A stretch of 64,000 nt of DNA from Pseudomonas sp. M30-35 (GTDB taxonomy: Bacteria; Pseudomonadota; Gammaproteobacteria; Pseudomonadales; Pseudomonadaceae). Made by a program: the position numbers and the translations under genes. Below are positions 30,784 to 40,160 of the stretch, piece after piece (positions within the stretch are counted from its first letter, which is position 1; each line of letters opens with the position of its first letter). The notes under the pieces are model-generated. The model was not told where the DNA came from, ran no database searches, and was given only the letters and a program-made list of their open reading frames with translations. The stretch lies in NCBI RefSeq assembly GCF_002163625.1, contig NZ_CP020892.1, forward strand, positions 1,426,001 to 1,490,000. Direction: 5' to 3'.

Positions 30784-32035
30784 GCGCTTGCCAGACTTTC
30801 ACGCTTTTAACGCGGTTGTCAGACGATTGCAGAATTTCCAAGTGATAGTTGCCTATTTTTAGGCACACCGGGCTATCTGGAATACTTTCCAATGCTTCAG
30901 TGATCAAGCCGTTCAGGGTTTTTGGCCCTTCACACGATAGTTCCCAATCCAGTGCTTTGTTGATTTCGCGAATATACGCGGCACCATCGATGACGTGGGT
31001 GCCGTCGGCTTGCGGGTGAATGTCTGGATTGCGCAGGGTATTTTGGTTGCTGAAGTCGCCGACAATTTCTTCAAGAATATCTTCCAATGAAACTACGCCG
31101 ATGACATCGCCATATTCATCAACGACGATACCAATGCGATGTTTTTGCTTTTGGAAGTTGATCAGCTGAGTCGAAAGCGGCGTGCTCTCGGGCACAAAGT
31201 ATGGCTCCATGCAGGCGCCTAACAGGCTCTCTTTGGTCAGTTGGTTGCTGGTTAGCAGGCGGGCGATCTGGCGGATATGCACCACACCTTCGATCTGGTT
31301 GATATCAGTGCGAAAGACCGGCAAACGCGTGTGTGTCGTGCTGACCAACTGGGTAATGATGATTTCGATGTCGTCTTCGAGATTGATCCCGGTCACTTCA
31401 TTGCGCGGAATCATGATGTCGTTAACCGTGACCTTTTCCAGGTCAAGAATGCCCAGCAGCATGCTTTGGCGGTTTTTCGGCAGCTCATGGCCTGACTCAC
31501 GCACAACGCTGCGCAGCTCTTCGGTGGTCAGGCTGTCACTGCTTTTGCTGGTTGGGTCAACGCCCAGCAGCCTGAGAAGGCCGTTGCTGATCCAGCCGAG
31601 CATGATGACCAGCGGGTAAAACAGTTTGAGCAGTATGCTTAGGGGCATGCTGAATGGATAGGCCACGCGCTCCGGGTGCAGGGCTGCCAGGGTTTTTGGG
31701 GTGATTTCGCCGAAAATCAGCAGTGCGATGGTCAAGCCAATGGTGGCAATAGCGATACCGGCTTCGCCCCAGAGCTTGATTGCCAAGACGGTTGCGATTG
31801 AGGAGGCGAGAATATTGACGAAGTTGTTGCCGATCAGAATCGTCCCGAGCAGCCGATCGGGACGGCTGAGCAAGGCGCTGACGCGCTTGGCGCCGCGATG
31901 ACCTTCTTTGGCCATGTGGCGCAGGCGATAGCGGTTGAGGCTGAGAATGCCGGTTTCGGAACTTGAGAAGAACGCTGAGCAAGCCAGCAGGAAAATCAGA
32001 ACGCCAAGCAGAAAGCCGGGGGGCAAAGTGTCCAC
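30749..32035 (-). CDS. CNNM/CorC-family transporter (DUF21-CBS-CorC)
   Basis: A 428-residue inner-membrane protein: DUF21 membrane domain with three to four helices (about 1-190), a CBS pair (about 200-330, with VVDEYGDVIGVVSLEDILEE) and a CorC_HlyC domain at the end. Such proteins are linked to Mg2+/Co2+ efflux and resistance. It starts at GTG 32035. It lies 15 bases downstream of the cytochrome-assembly-like gene, a conserved pairing near ffh in pseudomonads. Confidence 0.93.
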   Translation of the reverse strand: MDTLPPGFLLGVLIFLLACSAFFSSSETGILSLNRYRLRHMAKEGHRGAKRVSALLSRPDRLLGTILIGNNFVNILASSIATVLAIKLWGEAGIAIATIGLTIALLIFGEITPKTLAALHPERVAYPFSMPLSILLKLFYPLVIMLGWISNGLLRLLGVDPTSKSSDSLTTEELRSVVRESGHELPKNRQSMLLGILDLEKVTVNDIMIPRNEVTGINLEDDIEIIITQLVSTTHTRLPVFRTDINQIEGVVHIRQIARLLTSNQLTKESLLGACMEPYFVPESTPLSTQLINFQKQKHRIGIVVDEYGDVIGVVSLEDILEEIVGDFSNQNTLRNPDIHPQADGTHVIDGAAYIREINKALDWELSCEGPKTLNGLITEALESIPDSPVCLKIGNYHLEILQSSDNRVKSVKVWQALSRSSESEASE

Positions 32036-32050
32036 GGGGTGCGGGCCTAC

Positions 32051-32851
32051 CTATATGTGCAGAATGAATTCGCGAACCAGCTTGCTGCCAAAGTAGGCGA
32101 GCATTAGCAGGCAGAAACCTGCAAGGGTCCAACGAATTGCCTTGTGCCCGCGCCAGCCGAGCTGATGGCGACCCCAGAGGAGTACGGCGAAGACGATCCA
32201 GGCGAAACAAGAAAGGATGGTTTTGTGCACTAAATGCTGTGCAAACAAGTCATCAATGAAAAGTGCTCCCGATAACAGCGACAACGAGAGCATGATCCAG
32301 CCAGCCCAAAGGAAACCGAACAACAAGCTTTCCATGGTTTGTAGTGGCGGGAAATTTTTGGCCAGGCCTGAAGGGTGCTTGTGCTTGAGCTGGTAGTCCT
32401 GCATCGACACGAGCAAGGCTTGAAATACCGCAATCGTCAGGATGCCGTAGGCAATGATCGACAGCAATATGTGGGCAATGATGCCGGGGCTTTCATTAAT
32501 CGGGTCAATGGTGCCAACGGGCATAAACTGCGCGAGTAATACGGTGATGCAACCTAGTGGAAACAAAAACAGCAACAAGTTTTCTGTCGGAATGCGCAGG
32601 CAGGCCAATAGTGTGATACAGATCACGGCGAATGTGATGAGGCTGGCCGCGTTAAAAAAATCTAACTGCATGCCAATATCGTGATGCATTTGCACGAAAA
32701 GACTGCCGCCGTGGAACAGCAGTGCGAGTACGCCGAGCAGGCCGAGCAGGCGCTTGTTAGGGTTGCTGCGTGTGGAAAGGCGCAGTCCTTGGTAGATTGC
32801 AGCGCCGCCGTAAAGGCAGGCGGCCGCTAAGCTGGGCAGCAATGGGTGCAT
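32051..32851 (-). CDS. CcsA/YpjD-like inner-membrane protein (cytochrome c assembly family)
   Basis: The protein of 266 residues has about eight transmembrane helices and belongs to the cytochrome c assembly/HemX-like family. Histidines at helix ends (FHGGSLF, HILLSIIAYG, VHKTILS) may bind haem, as in CcsA. The start MHPLLPSLAA at 32851 follows AGGA; a longer form from 32902 is possible. It diverges from ffh. Direct involvement in cytochrome maturation is not shown. Confidence 0.85.
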   Translation of the reverse strand: MHPLLPSLAAACLYGGAAIYQGLRLSTRSNPNKRLLGLLGVLALLFHGGSLFVQMHHDIGMQLDFFNAASLITFAVICITLLACLRIPTENLLLFLFPLGCITVLLAQFMPVGTIDPINESPGIIAHILLSIIAYGILTIAVFQALLVSMQDYQLKHKHPSGLAKNFPPLQTMESLLFGFLWAGWIMLSLSLLSGALFIDDLFAQHLVHKTILSCFAWIVFAVLLWGRHQLGWRGHKAIRWTLAGFCLLMLAYFGSKLVREFILHI

Positions 32852-32925
32852 AAATCCTAGTAGGGAAAGCCCGAAAGGCGCTGAGTTTGGCACATAAAGC
32901 ATAATTTACGAAAGACTACTGGCGG

Positions 32926-32954
32926 TGTCAGTGTTGCAGACAGTTGGTTATAAT
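32926..32954 (+). promoter_or_regulatory. Predicted ffh promoter
   Basis: A perfect TATAAT at 32949-32954 lies 55 bases before the ffh ATG. The -35 at about 32926 (GTGTCA) is weak at 17-base spacing. Confidence 0.5.
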
Positions 32955-33008
32955 CACCGGCTAGTTGCAAGCCCAGCCTCGGTTCAGTTGAACCTGAAAG
33001 GAACGAGC

Positions 33009-34388
33009 ATGTTCGAAAATTTAACAGACCGCCTCTCGCAATCACTGCGAAATGTCACTGGCAAAGCCAAGATGACAGAGGAAAACATCCAGGACACCCT
33101 GCGTGAAGTGCGCATGGCTTTGCTCGAGGCCGACGTTGCATTGCCGGTGGTCAAAGAGTTCGTTAACCGGGTTAAAGACCGCGCGGTTGGCACTGAAGTG
33201 TCGAAAAGCCTGACGCCTGGTCAAGCTTTTGTGAAGATCGTGCGCGCCGAGCTCGAAGAGCTGATGGGTGCGGCCAACGAAGATCTGGCTTTGAATGTTA
33301 CGCCTCCGGCTGTCGTGCTGATGGCGGGTTTGCAAGGTGCAGGTAAAACCACCACTGTCGGCAAGCTGGCAAAGTTTCTTAAAGAACGTAAGAAGAAAAG
33401 CGTGCTGGTGGTTTCCGCTGACGTTTATCGCCCAGCGGCGATCAAGCAGTTGGAAACCCTGGCCAATGATATTGGCGTGACCTTCTTTCCGTCTGACATT
33501 ACGCAAAAGCCAGTGGCGATTGCGCAGGCGGCAATTAAAGAAGCGACGCTCAAATATATTGATGTAGTGCTGGTCGATACCGCGGGTCGTTTGGCCGTTG
33601 ATGCCGAAATGATGGCTGAGATCCAAGCGCTGCATGCTGCGGTCAATCCTGCTGAAACCCTGTTCGTGGTTGATGCCATGACCGGTCAGGATGCGGCGAA
33701 CACCGCCAAGGCCTTCGCTGATGCCTTGCCGTTGACCGGTGTGGTGCTGACCAAGGTCGATGGTGATGCGCGTGGTGGTGCGGCGCTGTCTGTGCGCCAT
33801 ATCACCGGCAAGCCGATCAAATTCATCGGTATGGGCGAAAAGAGCGATGCGCTCGAGCCGTTTCACCCGGACCGTATTGCGTCACGCATCCTCGGGATGG
33901 GCGACGTACTCAGCCTGATCGAACAAGCGGAACAAACCCTTGATCGTGACAAGGCCGACAAGCTCACCAAGAAACTGAAGAAAGGTAAGGGTTTCGACCT
34001 CGAAGACTTCCGTGATCAGTTGCTGCAGATGAAAAACATGGGCGGCCTTGGCGGTCTCATGGACAAGCTGCCGCAAATGGGTGGGGTCAATCTTGCGCAG
34101 ATGGGCAATGCCCAAGGCGCAGCTGAAAAGCAGTTCAAGCAAATGGAGGCCATCATCAATTCGATGACTCCAGCCGAGCGTCGCGACCCTGAAGTTATCA
34201 GTGGTTCGCGTAAGCGCCGTATTGCCATGGGTTCTGGAACTCAGGTTCAAGACATCGGCCGGCTGATAAAACAGCACAAGCAGATGCAGAAAATGATGAA
34301 GAAATTCACCGCCAAAGGCGGCATGGCGAAAATGATGCGTGGTATGGGTGGAATGTTGCCAGGTGGCGGCGGAATGCCCAAGATGTAA
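33009..34388 (+). CDS. ffh: Signal recognition particle protein Ffh
   Basis: Ffh with 4.5S RNA binds signal sequences on ribosomes and delivers them to FtsY. The 459-residue protein has an N domain, a GTPase G domain (GLQGAGKTTT, DTAGR, TKVDGDARGG) and a methionine-rich M domain ending GGMLPGGGGMPKM. AAAGGA precedes the ATG at 33009; the longer frame upstream is rejected. The 4.5S RNA gene is not in this window. Confidence 0.98.
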   Translation: MFENLTDRLSQSLRNVTGKAKMTEENIQDTLREVRMALLEADVALPVVKEFVNRVKDRAVGTEVSKSLTPGQAFVKIVRAELEELMGAANEDLALNVTPPAVVLMAGLQGAGKTTTVGKLAKFLKERKKKSVLVVSADVYRPAAIKQLETLANDIGVTFFPSDITQKPVAIAQAAIKEATLKYIDVVLVDTAGRLAVDAEMMAEIQALHAAVNPAETLFVVDAMTGQDAANTAKAFADALPLTGVVLTKVDGDARGGAALSVRHITGKPIKFIGMGEKSDALEPFHPDRIASRILGMGDVLSLIEQAEQTLDRDKADKLTKKLKKGKGFDLEDFRDQLLQMKNMGGLGGLMDKLPQMGGVNLAQMGNAQGAAEKQFKQMEAIINSMTPAERRDPEVISGSRKRRIAMGSGTQVQDIGRLIKQHKQMQKMMKKFTAKGGMAKMMRGMGGMLPGGGGMPKM

Positions 34389-34513
34389 TTCAGTGTCTCG
34401 ATTTAGAGCTGCAGCCCCCTGAAATGGGTTGTTCAGGTGTTTAATCGGGACAGTTTGAATGGCTTTACAGGCATGTAAAGTCACGACCCGGACCGGCGGG
34501 GTCAAAAAGTTAT

Positions 34514-34541
34514 TTGCAAAAAACCGGATTATCCTTAGAAT
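34514..34541 (+). promoter_or_regulatory. Predicted promoter of the rpsP operon
   Basis: TTGCAA (34514-34519) and TAGAAT (34536-34541) are 16 bases apart, about 75 bases before rpsP. This would drive rpsP-rimM-trmD-rplS. Confidence 0.6.
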
Positions 34542-34615
34542 ATGCGGCCTTTCGGGCCTAGTGCCCGATGCTTGCATTATCAGTTTTGCAGCACCGACTA
34601 CAGGAACGAAGTTTA

Positions 34616-34867
34616 ATGGTAACCATCCGTCTAGCCCGTGGCGGCTCTAAAAAGCGCCCATTTTACCACCTCACCGTGACCAACAGCCGCAATGCGCGCG
34701 ATGGTCGTTTCGTTGAGCGTGTTGGTTTCTTCAACCCAGTTGCATCGGGTAACGAAATCAAGCTGTCCGTAAACGAAGAACGCGTTACTTACTGGCTTGG
34801 CCAGGGTGCGCAGCCGTCTGAGCGTGTTGCTCAGCTGCTGAAGGAAAATGCTAAGGCTGCAGCCTAA
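34616..34867 (+). CDS. rpsP: 30S ribosomal protein S16
   Basis: An 83-residue small-subunit protein starting [18 protein letters not shown], the conserved S16 N-terminus. A frame open from 34568 is longer but the ATG at 34616 fits the family. It is first in the classic rpsP-rimM-trmD-rplS operon; rimM follows after six bases. Confidence 0.98.
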   Translation: MVTIRLARGGSKKRPFYHLTVTNSRNARDGRFVERVGFFNPVASGNEIKLSVNEERVTYWLGQGAQPSERVAQLLKENAKAAA

Positions 34868-34873
34868 GTATTT

Positions 34874-35410
34874 ATGAGCACAACGCCAGCTCCAGCTGAA
34901 GACTTGGTTGTCCTCGGCAAGATCGTATCGGTGCATGGCGTGAAAGGCGACGTGAAGGTGTATTCCTTTACCGATCCGATCAATAACGTGCTCGATTATC
35001 CGCGTTGGACGCTTAGGCGTGACAACGAGGTTAAGCAAGTTGAAGTGGCCAATGGGCGCTTGCAAGGCAAGGTCCTGGTAGCGAAGTTGAAAGGTCTCGA
35101 CGATCGCGAAGTTGCGCGTACTTACGCTGGCTTTGAGATTTGCGTGCCTCGCAACCAATTACCGGAACTAACCGATGGCGAGTTCTATTGGTATCAGTTG
35201 GAAGGTCTTAAGGTGATAGATCAAGCAGGGCAATTGCTCGGCAAGATTGACCATCTGTTTGAGACTGGCGCCAACGATGTGATGGTAGTCAAAGCCTGCG
35301 CCGACAGCCTTGATGATCGCGAACGCCTGTTGCCCTATACCGAGCAATGTGTGTTGTCGATTGATTTGAGTGCTGGCGAAATGCGGGTTGACTGGGATGC
35401 GGACTTTTAA
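34874..35410 (+). CDS. rimM: Ribosome maturation factor RimM
   Basis: RimM binds S19 and helps mature the 30S head. The 178-residue protein has the N-terminal RimM beta-barrel ([18 protein letters not shown]) and a C-terminal PRC-barrel ([13 protein letters not shown] onward). It sits between rpsP and trmD with six- and five-base gaps. Confidence 0.97.
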   Translation: MSTTPAPAEDLVVLGKIVSVHGVKGDVKVYSFTDPINNVLDYPRWTLRRDNEVKQVEVANGRLQGKVLVAKLKGLDDREVARTYAGFEICVPRNQLPELTDGEFYWYQLEGLKVIDQAGQLLGKIDHLFETGANDVMVVKACADSLDDRERLLPYTEQCVLSIDLSAGEMRVDWDADF

Positions 35411-35415
35411 GCGCC

Positions 35416-36168
35416 ATGCCTAGCTTGCGCGTTGAAGTCATTACGTTGTTCCCGGAAATGTTTGCTGCCATCAGCGAATATGGCATTACCAGCCGTGCGG
35501 TGAAACAAGAGCTGTTGCAGCTTACTTGTTGGAATCCGCGGAGCTACACCAGCGATCGTCATCACACTGTGGATGATCGACCTTTTGGTGGCGGTCCAGG
35601 CATGGTGATGAAGATCAAGCCGCTTGAGGATGCTTTGCTCGACGCCAAGCATGCCGCAGGTGAAAAAGCGAAGGTGATTTACCTTTCGCCGCAAGGTCGC
35701 CAGCTGACTCAGTCAGCAGTACGCGAACTGGCAAACGAAGAGGCTTTTATCCTCATCGCAGGTCGCTACGAAGGCATCGATGAACGCTTTATTGAAGCGC
35801 ATGTTGATGAAGAATGGTCGATTGGGGATTACGTCCTGTCTGGCGGTGAGCTGCCAGCCATGGTTCTGATCGATGCGGTAACGCGCCTTTTGCCTGGTGC
35901 ATTAGGTCATGCAGGTTCGGCCGAGGAAGACTCCTTTACGGATGGCTTACTTGACTGCCCGCACTATACCCGCCCGGAGGTGTATGCGGATAAACGTGTT
36001 CCTGAGGTGCTGCTTAGCGGCAACCACGAACATATCCGGCGCTGGCGTTTGCAGCAGTCCCTTGGTAGGACGCACGAACGACGCGCTGATCTTCTGGATA
36101 GCCGCTCGCTTTCTGGGGAAGAGAACAAGCTGCTGGAGGAATACATCCGCCAGCGGGACGATAGTTAA
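35416..36168 (+). CDS. trmD: tRNA (guanine-N1)-methyltransferase
   Basis: TrmD methylates G37 of tRNAs to prevent frameshifting. The 250-residue SPOUT methyltransferase shows the trefoil-knot S-adenosylmethionine site ([25 protein letters not shown]) and [11 protein letters not shown]. The start [16 protein letters not shown] is typical. rplS follows after 42 bases. Confidence 0.98.
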   Translation: MPSLRVEVITLFPEMFAAISEYGITSRAVKQELLQLTCWNPRSYTSDRHHTVDDRPFGGGPGMVMKIKPLEDALLDAKHAAGEKAKVIYLSPQGRQLTQSAVRELANEEAFILIAGRYEGIDERFIEAHVDEEWSIGDYVLSGGELPAMVLIDAVTRLLPGALGHAGSAEEDSFTDGLLDCPHYTRPEVYADKRVPEVLLSGNHEHIRRWRLQQSLGRTHERRADLLDSRSLSGEENKLLEEYIRQRDDS

Positions 36169-36210
36169 TGTATCGATGACAAGCCAGACCGCTTGTCTTA
36201 GGAGCGCAGC

Positions 36211-36561
36211 ATGACCAACAAAATCATTCAGCAGATCGAAGCTGAGCAGATGAGCAAAGAAGTCCCTCCTTTTGCACCGGGCGACACCATTGTCGTTCAG
36301 GTAAAAGTTAAGGAAGGCGACCGTCAGCGTCTGCAGGCTTTCGAAGGCGTCGTAATCGCCAAGCGTAACCGTGGTCTGAGCAGTGCTTTCACTGTTCGTA
36401 AGATCTCCAACGGTGTAGGCGTTGAGCGTACTTTCCAGACCTACAGCCCGCTGGTTGACAGCTTGGCTGTTAAGCGTCGCGGTGACGTTCGTAAAGCTAA
36501 GCTTTACTACCTGCGTGACCTGTCTGGTAAGGCAGCACGCATCAAGGAAAAACTGTCGTAA
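36211..36561 (+). CDS. rplS: 50S ribosomal protein L19
   Basis: A 116-residue large-subunit protein with conserved [16 protein letters not shown] and [14 protein letters not shown] lies upstream of the ATG at 36211. It is last in the operon, followed by a strong terminator. Confidence 0.98.
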   Translation: MTNKIIQQIEAEQMSKEVPPFAPGDTIVVQVKVKEGDRQRLQAFEGVVIAKRNRGLSSAFTVRKISNGVGVERTFQTYSPLVDSLAVKRRGDVRKAKLYYLRDLSGKAARIKEKLS

Positions 36562-36574
36562 GACGTTTTTCTTT

Positions 36575-36605
36575 GAAAAAAGGCAGCCTACGGGCTGCCT
36601 TTTTC
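36575..36605 (+). terminator. Terminator of the rpsP operon
   Basis: AGGCAGCC (36581-36588) pairs with GGCTGCCT (36593-36600) around TACG; A-run before and T-run after make it a strong, potentially bidirectional terminator. Confidence 0.9.
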
Positions 36606-36748
36606 GTTTAAGCATGATCAGTAGAGCGAGCGTCGCTTCATCCGTCCGCCACTTGGCTGCCGGATATTCGACTTCTGGTGGGCAAGCTTCGCGTTGTCAC
36701 ACCCTACAATGACTATGCTTCCTCAATACCAAACCACAGGCCGCTACG

Positions 36749-37168
36749 ATGACCGCTCGTGAGCAAGAAATTCAACGCCGTATAGAACTCTCCACCACGC
36801 GCGTCGCCAAAGCCGTGTTCCCGCCGACAACTAATCACCACAACACGCTGTTTGGTGGTACCGCGTTGGCCTGGATGGATGAAGTTTCGTTTATTGCCGC
36901 GACACGTTTTTGTCGACGCTCGCTGGTGACAGTGTCTTCGGATCGCATCGACTTTAATCATGCAATTCCTGCGGGCTCGATTGTTGAGCTGGTTGGGCGG
37001 GTAATCAAGGTCGGCAATACCAGCCTCAAGGTTGAAGTCGAAGTCTTTGTTGAAAGCATGTATCAAGACGGTGTGGAGCGGGCAATTAGCGGTGTGTTCA
37101 GCTTCGTCGCCATCGATGACGACAAACGACCGGTACCGGTTTTACCCGATTTCCCGCAAGACGCATAA
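36749..37168 (+). CDS. Acyl-CoA thioesterase (hotdog fold, YciA-like)
   Basis: The 139-residue protein has the hotdog-fold pattern NHHNTLFGGTALAWMDE, with the catalytic Asp/Glu region typical of YciA/acyl-CoA hydrolases that release free fatty acid and CoA. The ATG at 36749 is the first reasonable start. It stands alone between two terminators. Confidence 0.9.
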   Translation: MTAREQEIQRRIELSTTRVAKAVFPPTTNHHNTLFGGTALAWMDEVSFIAATRFCRRSLVTVSSDRIDFNHAIPAGSIVELVGRVIKVGNTSLKVEVEVFVESMYQDGVERAISGVFSFVAIDDDKRPVPVLPDFPQDA

Positions 37169-37184
37169 GCCGTCCACTGATACC

Positions 37185-37212
37185 AAAAAGGCGCCTAAAT
37201 CGGCGCCTTTTT
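37185..37212. terminator. Bidirectional terminator
   Basis: AAAAAGGCGCC (37185-37195) pairs with GGCGCCTTTTT (37202-37212) around six bases. It serves the thioesterase gene and the converging antiporter gene. Confidence 0.88.
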
Positions 37213-37233
37213 ACCTTGTGCAACACTGTTGAG

Positions 37234-39108
37234 CTATTTGCCGTTACTGGTCGTTGCGGCAGGGGTTTCCGACTGCTTTGTGAGTTCGGTTTTGGCTGCA
37301 GGAGCGCTGGCTGGTTCGTCATCAATCAAAGACACTAGTGTCCAGCCGGCTTCAGGTTCAAAGTCTAGAGGTTGGGTGGCAACGTGGAGCCAGCCTTTAG
37401 GGTCTTTAGCCATCAGTAGTAAAGCACTGCTGCCATGCAGTTCTTGATATTCCTGCCAGCCGAACGCTGCCTTGAGAGTGGTGGTGCGGATTTCTGCGCC
37501 CTTGCTCAAGCGGCTGGCGAACTGTGGAAAGCTTATGGCTTCACTGCCTATGGAGCGCCCGCGTACACCGTCACTGCTGCGGTGCTTGTCCGAGCGGCGG
37601 CTGTCGGTTCCTGAGGGCAGGGTGAAGCGGTTCTTTGCGGCAAAGTCATGGCGGAAATGCATGCAGGCCAGCGCATTTAGTTCGCTTGAGGGCGATAACG
37701 CAATCAAGTGGCCAAGGCCGACAAGGTCCATGTTGGCTTCAGCGTGCTGTGAGGTTGGATTGCCGAAGTAGGCTGGCAGGTTGGCCATGCGAGCCGCGCG
37801 GGTGTTTTCCCAACTGGAGTCGGTCAGTAGCACTCGGTTGCCCAGGCTTTGCAGGGCTTTGCCCATGGCGCGGGCCACGGGGTTTGCACCCACAATCAAG
37901 AAGCCGCTGGGTGCAGGTTCAGCAACTTTCAACAGTCGCGCCAATGGCCGCGCAGTGGCGCTTTGCAGCACTACGGTGCCGATGATCACCAGAAAGGTCA
38001 GTGGCACAAGTAACACTGCTTGCTCATCGCCTGCTTCTTGTAGGCGCAGGGCGAAGATTGCTGAAACGGCTGCCGCAACAATGCCTCGCGGGGCAATCCA
38101 CGCCAGTAAGCTGCGTTCGCGCCAGTTCAGGTTCGAGCCGAGGGTGCAGGCAAATACGCTTAGCGGGCGGGCGATAAACTGAATAATTGCCAGTAATACC
38201 AAGGTCACCGGGCCTAGCGCGATCAATGCATTAAGGTCCAGGCGTGCGGCGAGCAGAATAAATAGCCCGGAAATCAGCAAGACACTGAGGTTTTCCTTGA
38301 AATGGAGGATTTGCCGCACATCCACTCCGCGCATGTTGGCCAGCCACATGCCCATGACGGTCACGGCCAGCAGGCCAGACTCGTGCATCAATTGGTTGGA
38401 GGTGATGAAAATACCCAGTACGGCGGCCAGGGAGGCGAGGTTGTGCAGGTATTCAGGAAGCCAGTGGCGCTTGAGCACCTGGCCAAATAGCCAGCCGCCA
38501 ACCACGCCGAGAAACGCACCGGTGCCAATCACCGCGCCGAATGTTGACAGGCTGTGGCCCCACGGGCTGCCGTCCTCAATGCTGACGATAAAACTGAAAA
38601 CCACAACCGCCAGCAGTGCGCCGATGGGGTCGATGGCGATACCTTCCCAGCGCAGAATATTGGCGATCGAGGCTTTGGGGCGCACCACACGCAACATCGG
38701 CACGATAACTGTTGGTCCTGTGACGAGTGTCAGGGTGCCGAACAGGAGCGCCAACTCCCAGCTGAAACCGAGCAAATAGTGGGTCGCACAGGCGATGACT
38801 GCCCAGGTGATCAGCGCGCCCCATGTCACCAGGCGGTGAACCACAGTGCCGATCTCTTTCCATTCGGACATGTGCAGCGTCAGGCTGCCTTCAAACAGAA
38901 TCAGCGCGACAGCCAGCGATACAAGCGGGAATAGTAAGTCACCAAACAATGCTTGAGGGTCGAGAACTCCAGTGATGGGGCCTGCCAGCAAACCACTTAA
39001 CAATAAAAATAAAATCGCAGGCAAACGCAGGCGCCAAGCTAGCCATTGACTGGCCAAAGCTGCTGCGCCGATGCCTCCAAGAGCAAATAATATTTGTGTT
39101 TCGTTCAT
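37234..39108 (-). CDS. CPA1-type cation/proton antiporter with C-terminal cytoplasmic domain
   Basis: The 624-residue protein has about 12 transmembrane helices of the Na+/H+ exchanger fold (residues ~1-395; EGIAIDPIGALLAV carries the conserved ion-binding Asp) followed by a TrkA-N-like Rossmann region (about 400-510, FLIVGANPVARAMGKAL) and an extra cytoplasmic part. It exchanges Na+ or K+ for protons. AAGGAG lies five bases before the ATG at 39108. The ion is not certain. Confidence 0.9.
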   Translation of the reverse strand: MNETQILFALGGIGAAALASQWLAWRLRLPAILFLLLSGLLAGPITGVLDPQALFGDLLFPLVSLAVALILFEGSLTLHMSEWKEIGTVVHRLVTWGALITWAVIACATHYLLGFSWELALLFGTLTLVTGPTVIVPMLRVVRPKASIANILRWEGIAIDPIGALLAVVVFSFIVSIEDGSPWGHSLSTFGAVIGTGAFLGVVGGWLFGQVLKRHWLPEYLHNLASLAAVLGIFITSNQLMHESGLLAVTVMGMWLANMRGVDVRQILHFKENLSVLLISGLFILLAARLDLNALIALGPVTLVLLAIIQFIARPLSVFACTLGSNLNWRERSLLAWIAPRGIVAAAVSAIFALRLQEAGDEQAVLLVPLTFLVIIGTVVLQSATARPLARLLKVAEPAPSGFLIVGANPVARAMGKALQSLGNRVLLTDSSWENTRAARMANLPAYFGNPTSQHAEANMDLVGLGHLIALSPSSELNALACMHFRHDFAAKNRFTLPSGTDSRRSDKHRSSDGVRGRSIGSEAISFPQFASRLSKGAEIRTTTLKAAFGWQEYQELHGSSALLLMAKDPKGWLHVATQPLDFEPEAGWTLVSLIDDEPASAPAAKTELTKQSETPAATTSNGK

Positions 39109-39183
39109 CAAGACTCCTTGTCACTGGTGCAGCGTTACGTGCTATGGAAGACTAAAGCGCATGCCACATTAAAGCAGTTACTT

Positions 39184-40080
39184 ATGCCGACGCTAGAACA
39201 TCAACTGATCGACCGATTCCTTGAAGCATTATGGTTCGAAAAAGGCCTTTCTGTGCACACTCGCGATGCATATCGGAGTGATTTAGCGCACTTCAATGCC
39301 TGGCTCGATTCGCGTGGTTTGGCGCTAGAGTCGGCTGGCCGCGATGTGATTCTGGATCACTTGGCCTGGCGCCTGAATGAAGGTTACAAGGCGCGTTCTA
39401 CTGCACGGTTTTTATCGGGCTTGCGTGGCTTCTACCGGTATTTATTGCGTGAAGGAATGATTAGCCAAGACCCGACCCTGCAGATCGATTTGCCTCAATT
39501 GGGCCGTCCTTTACCTAAATCGTTATCCGAGGCCGACGTTGAGGCGCTGCTGGCCGCGCCTGAGCTGGATGACCCCATTGGCTTGCGCGATCGTGCCATG
39601 CTTGAGGTGCTCTACGCCTGTGGCTTACGGGTGACCGAGTTGATTAGCCTGACGCTCGAACAGGTTAATCTGCGTCAAGGTGTACTCCGGGTATTTGGTA
39701 AGGGCAGCAAGGAGCGGCTGGTGCCGTTGGGCGAGGAAGCGATTCTATGGATTGAGCGCTACGTCAAAGAGGCGCGAGCGTTTTTGCTCGATGGCAAGCC
39801 GAGTGATGTGCTGTTTCCCAGCTCCCGTGGTGAGCAAATGACCCGCCAGACCTTTTGGCATCGCATCAAGCACCAAGCCAAGGTCGCCGGCATCGCTAAA
39901 TCATTGTCACCGCACACGCTCAGGCATGCGTTTGCCACGCACTTACTCAATCATGGTGCCGACCTGCGCGTGGTGCAAATGCTGCTGGGCCACAGCGATC
40001 TATCGACCACACAAATTTACACGCACATTGCCCGTGCCCGCCTCCAGGAGTTGCATGCGGTTCATCATCCACGCGGATAA
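39184..40080 (+). CDS. xerD: Site-specific tyrosine recombinase XerD
   Basis: XerD with XerC resolves chromosome dimers at dif under FtsK control. The 298-residue protein has the core-binding SAM-like N-terminal domain and all catalytic residues: Arg149, Lys173, His244, Arg247, His270 and Tyr279. It lies upstream of dsbC, the usual chromosomal place, so it is the housekeeping enzyme and not an island integrase. The ATG at 39184 is chosen on family length; the ribosome site is weak. Confidence 0.97.
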   Translation: MPTLEHQLIDRFLEALWFEKGLSVHTRDAYRSDLAHFNAWLDSRGLALESAGRDVILDHLAWRLNEGYKARSTARFLSGLRGFYRYLLREGMISQDPTLQIDLPQLGRPLPKSLSEADVEALLAAPELDDPIGLRDRAMLEVLYACGLRVTELISLTLEQVNLRQGVLRVFGKGSKERLVPLGEEAILWIERYVKEARAFLLDGKPSDVLFPSSRGEQMTRQTFWHRIKHQAKVAGIAKSLSPHTLRHAFATHLLNHGADLRVVQMLLGHSDLSTTQIYTHIARARLQELHAVHHPRG

Positions 40081-40160
40081 GCCTGTTTGGCGGCGCCCCG
40101 CGGGCCTGAATTATGATAGTCTCCAGCCTCCGAAATTTGCGCTGCTCTGTAGGAGAACTC

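Noticed and set aside
39184..40080. Tyrosine recombinase as the possible island integrase
   Set aside because: It is XerD by length, residues and xerD-dsbC-hom order, and lies 22 kb from the block.
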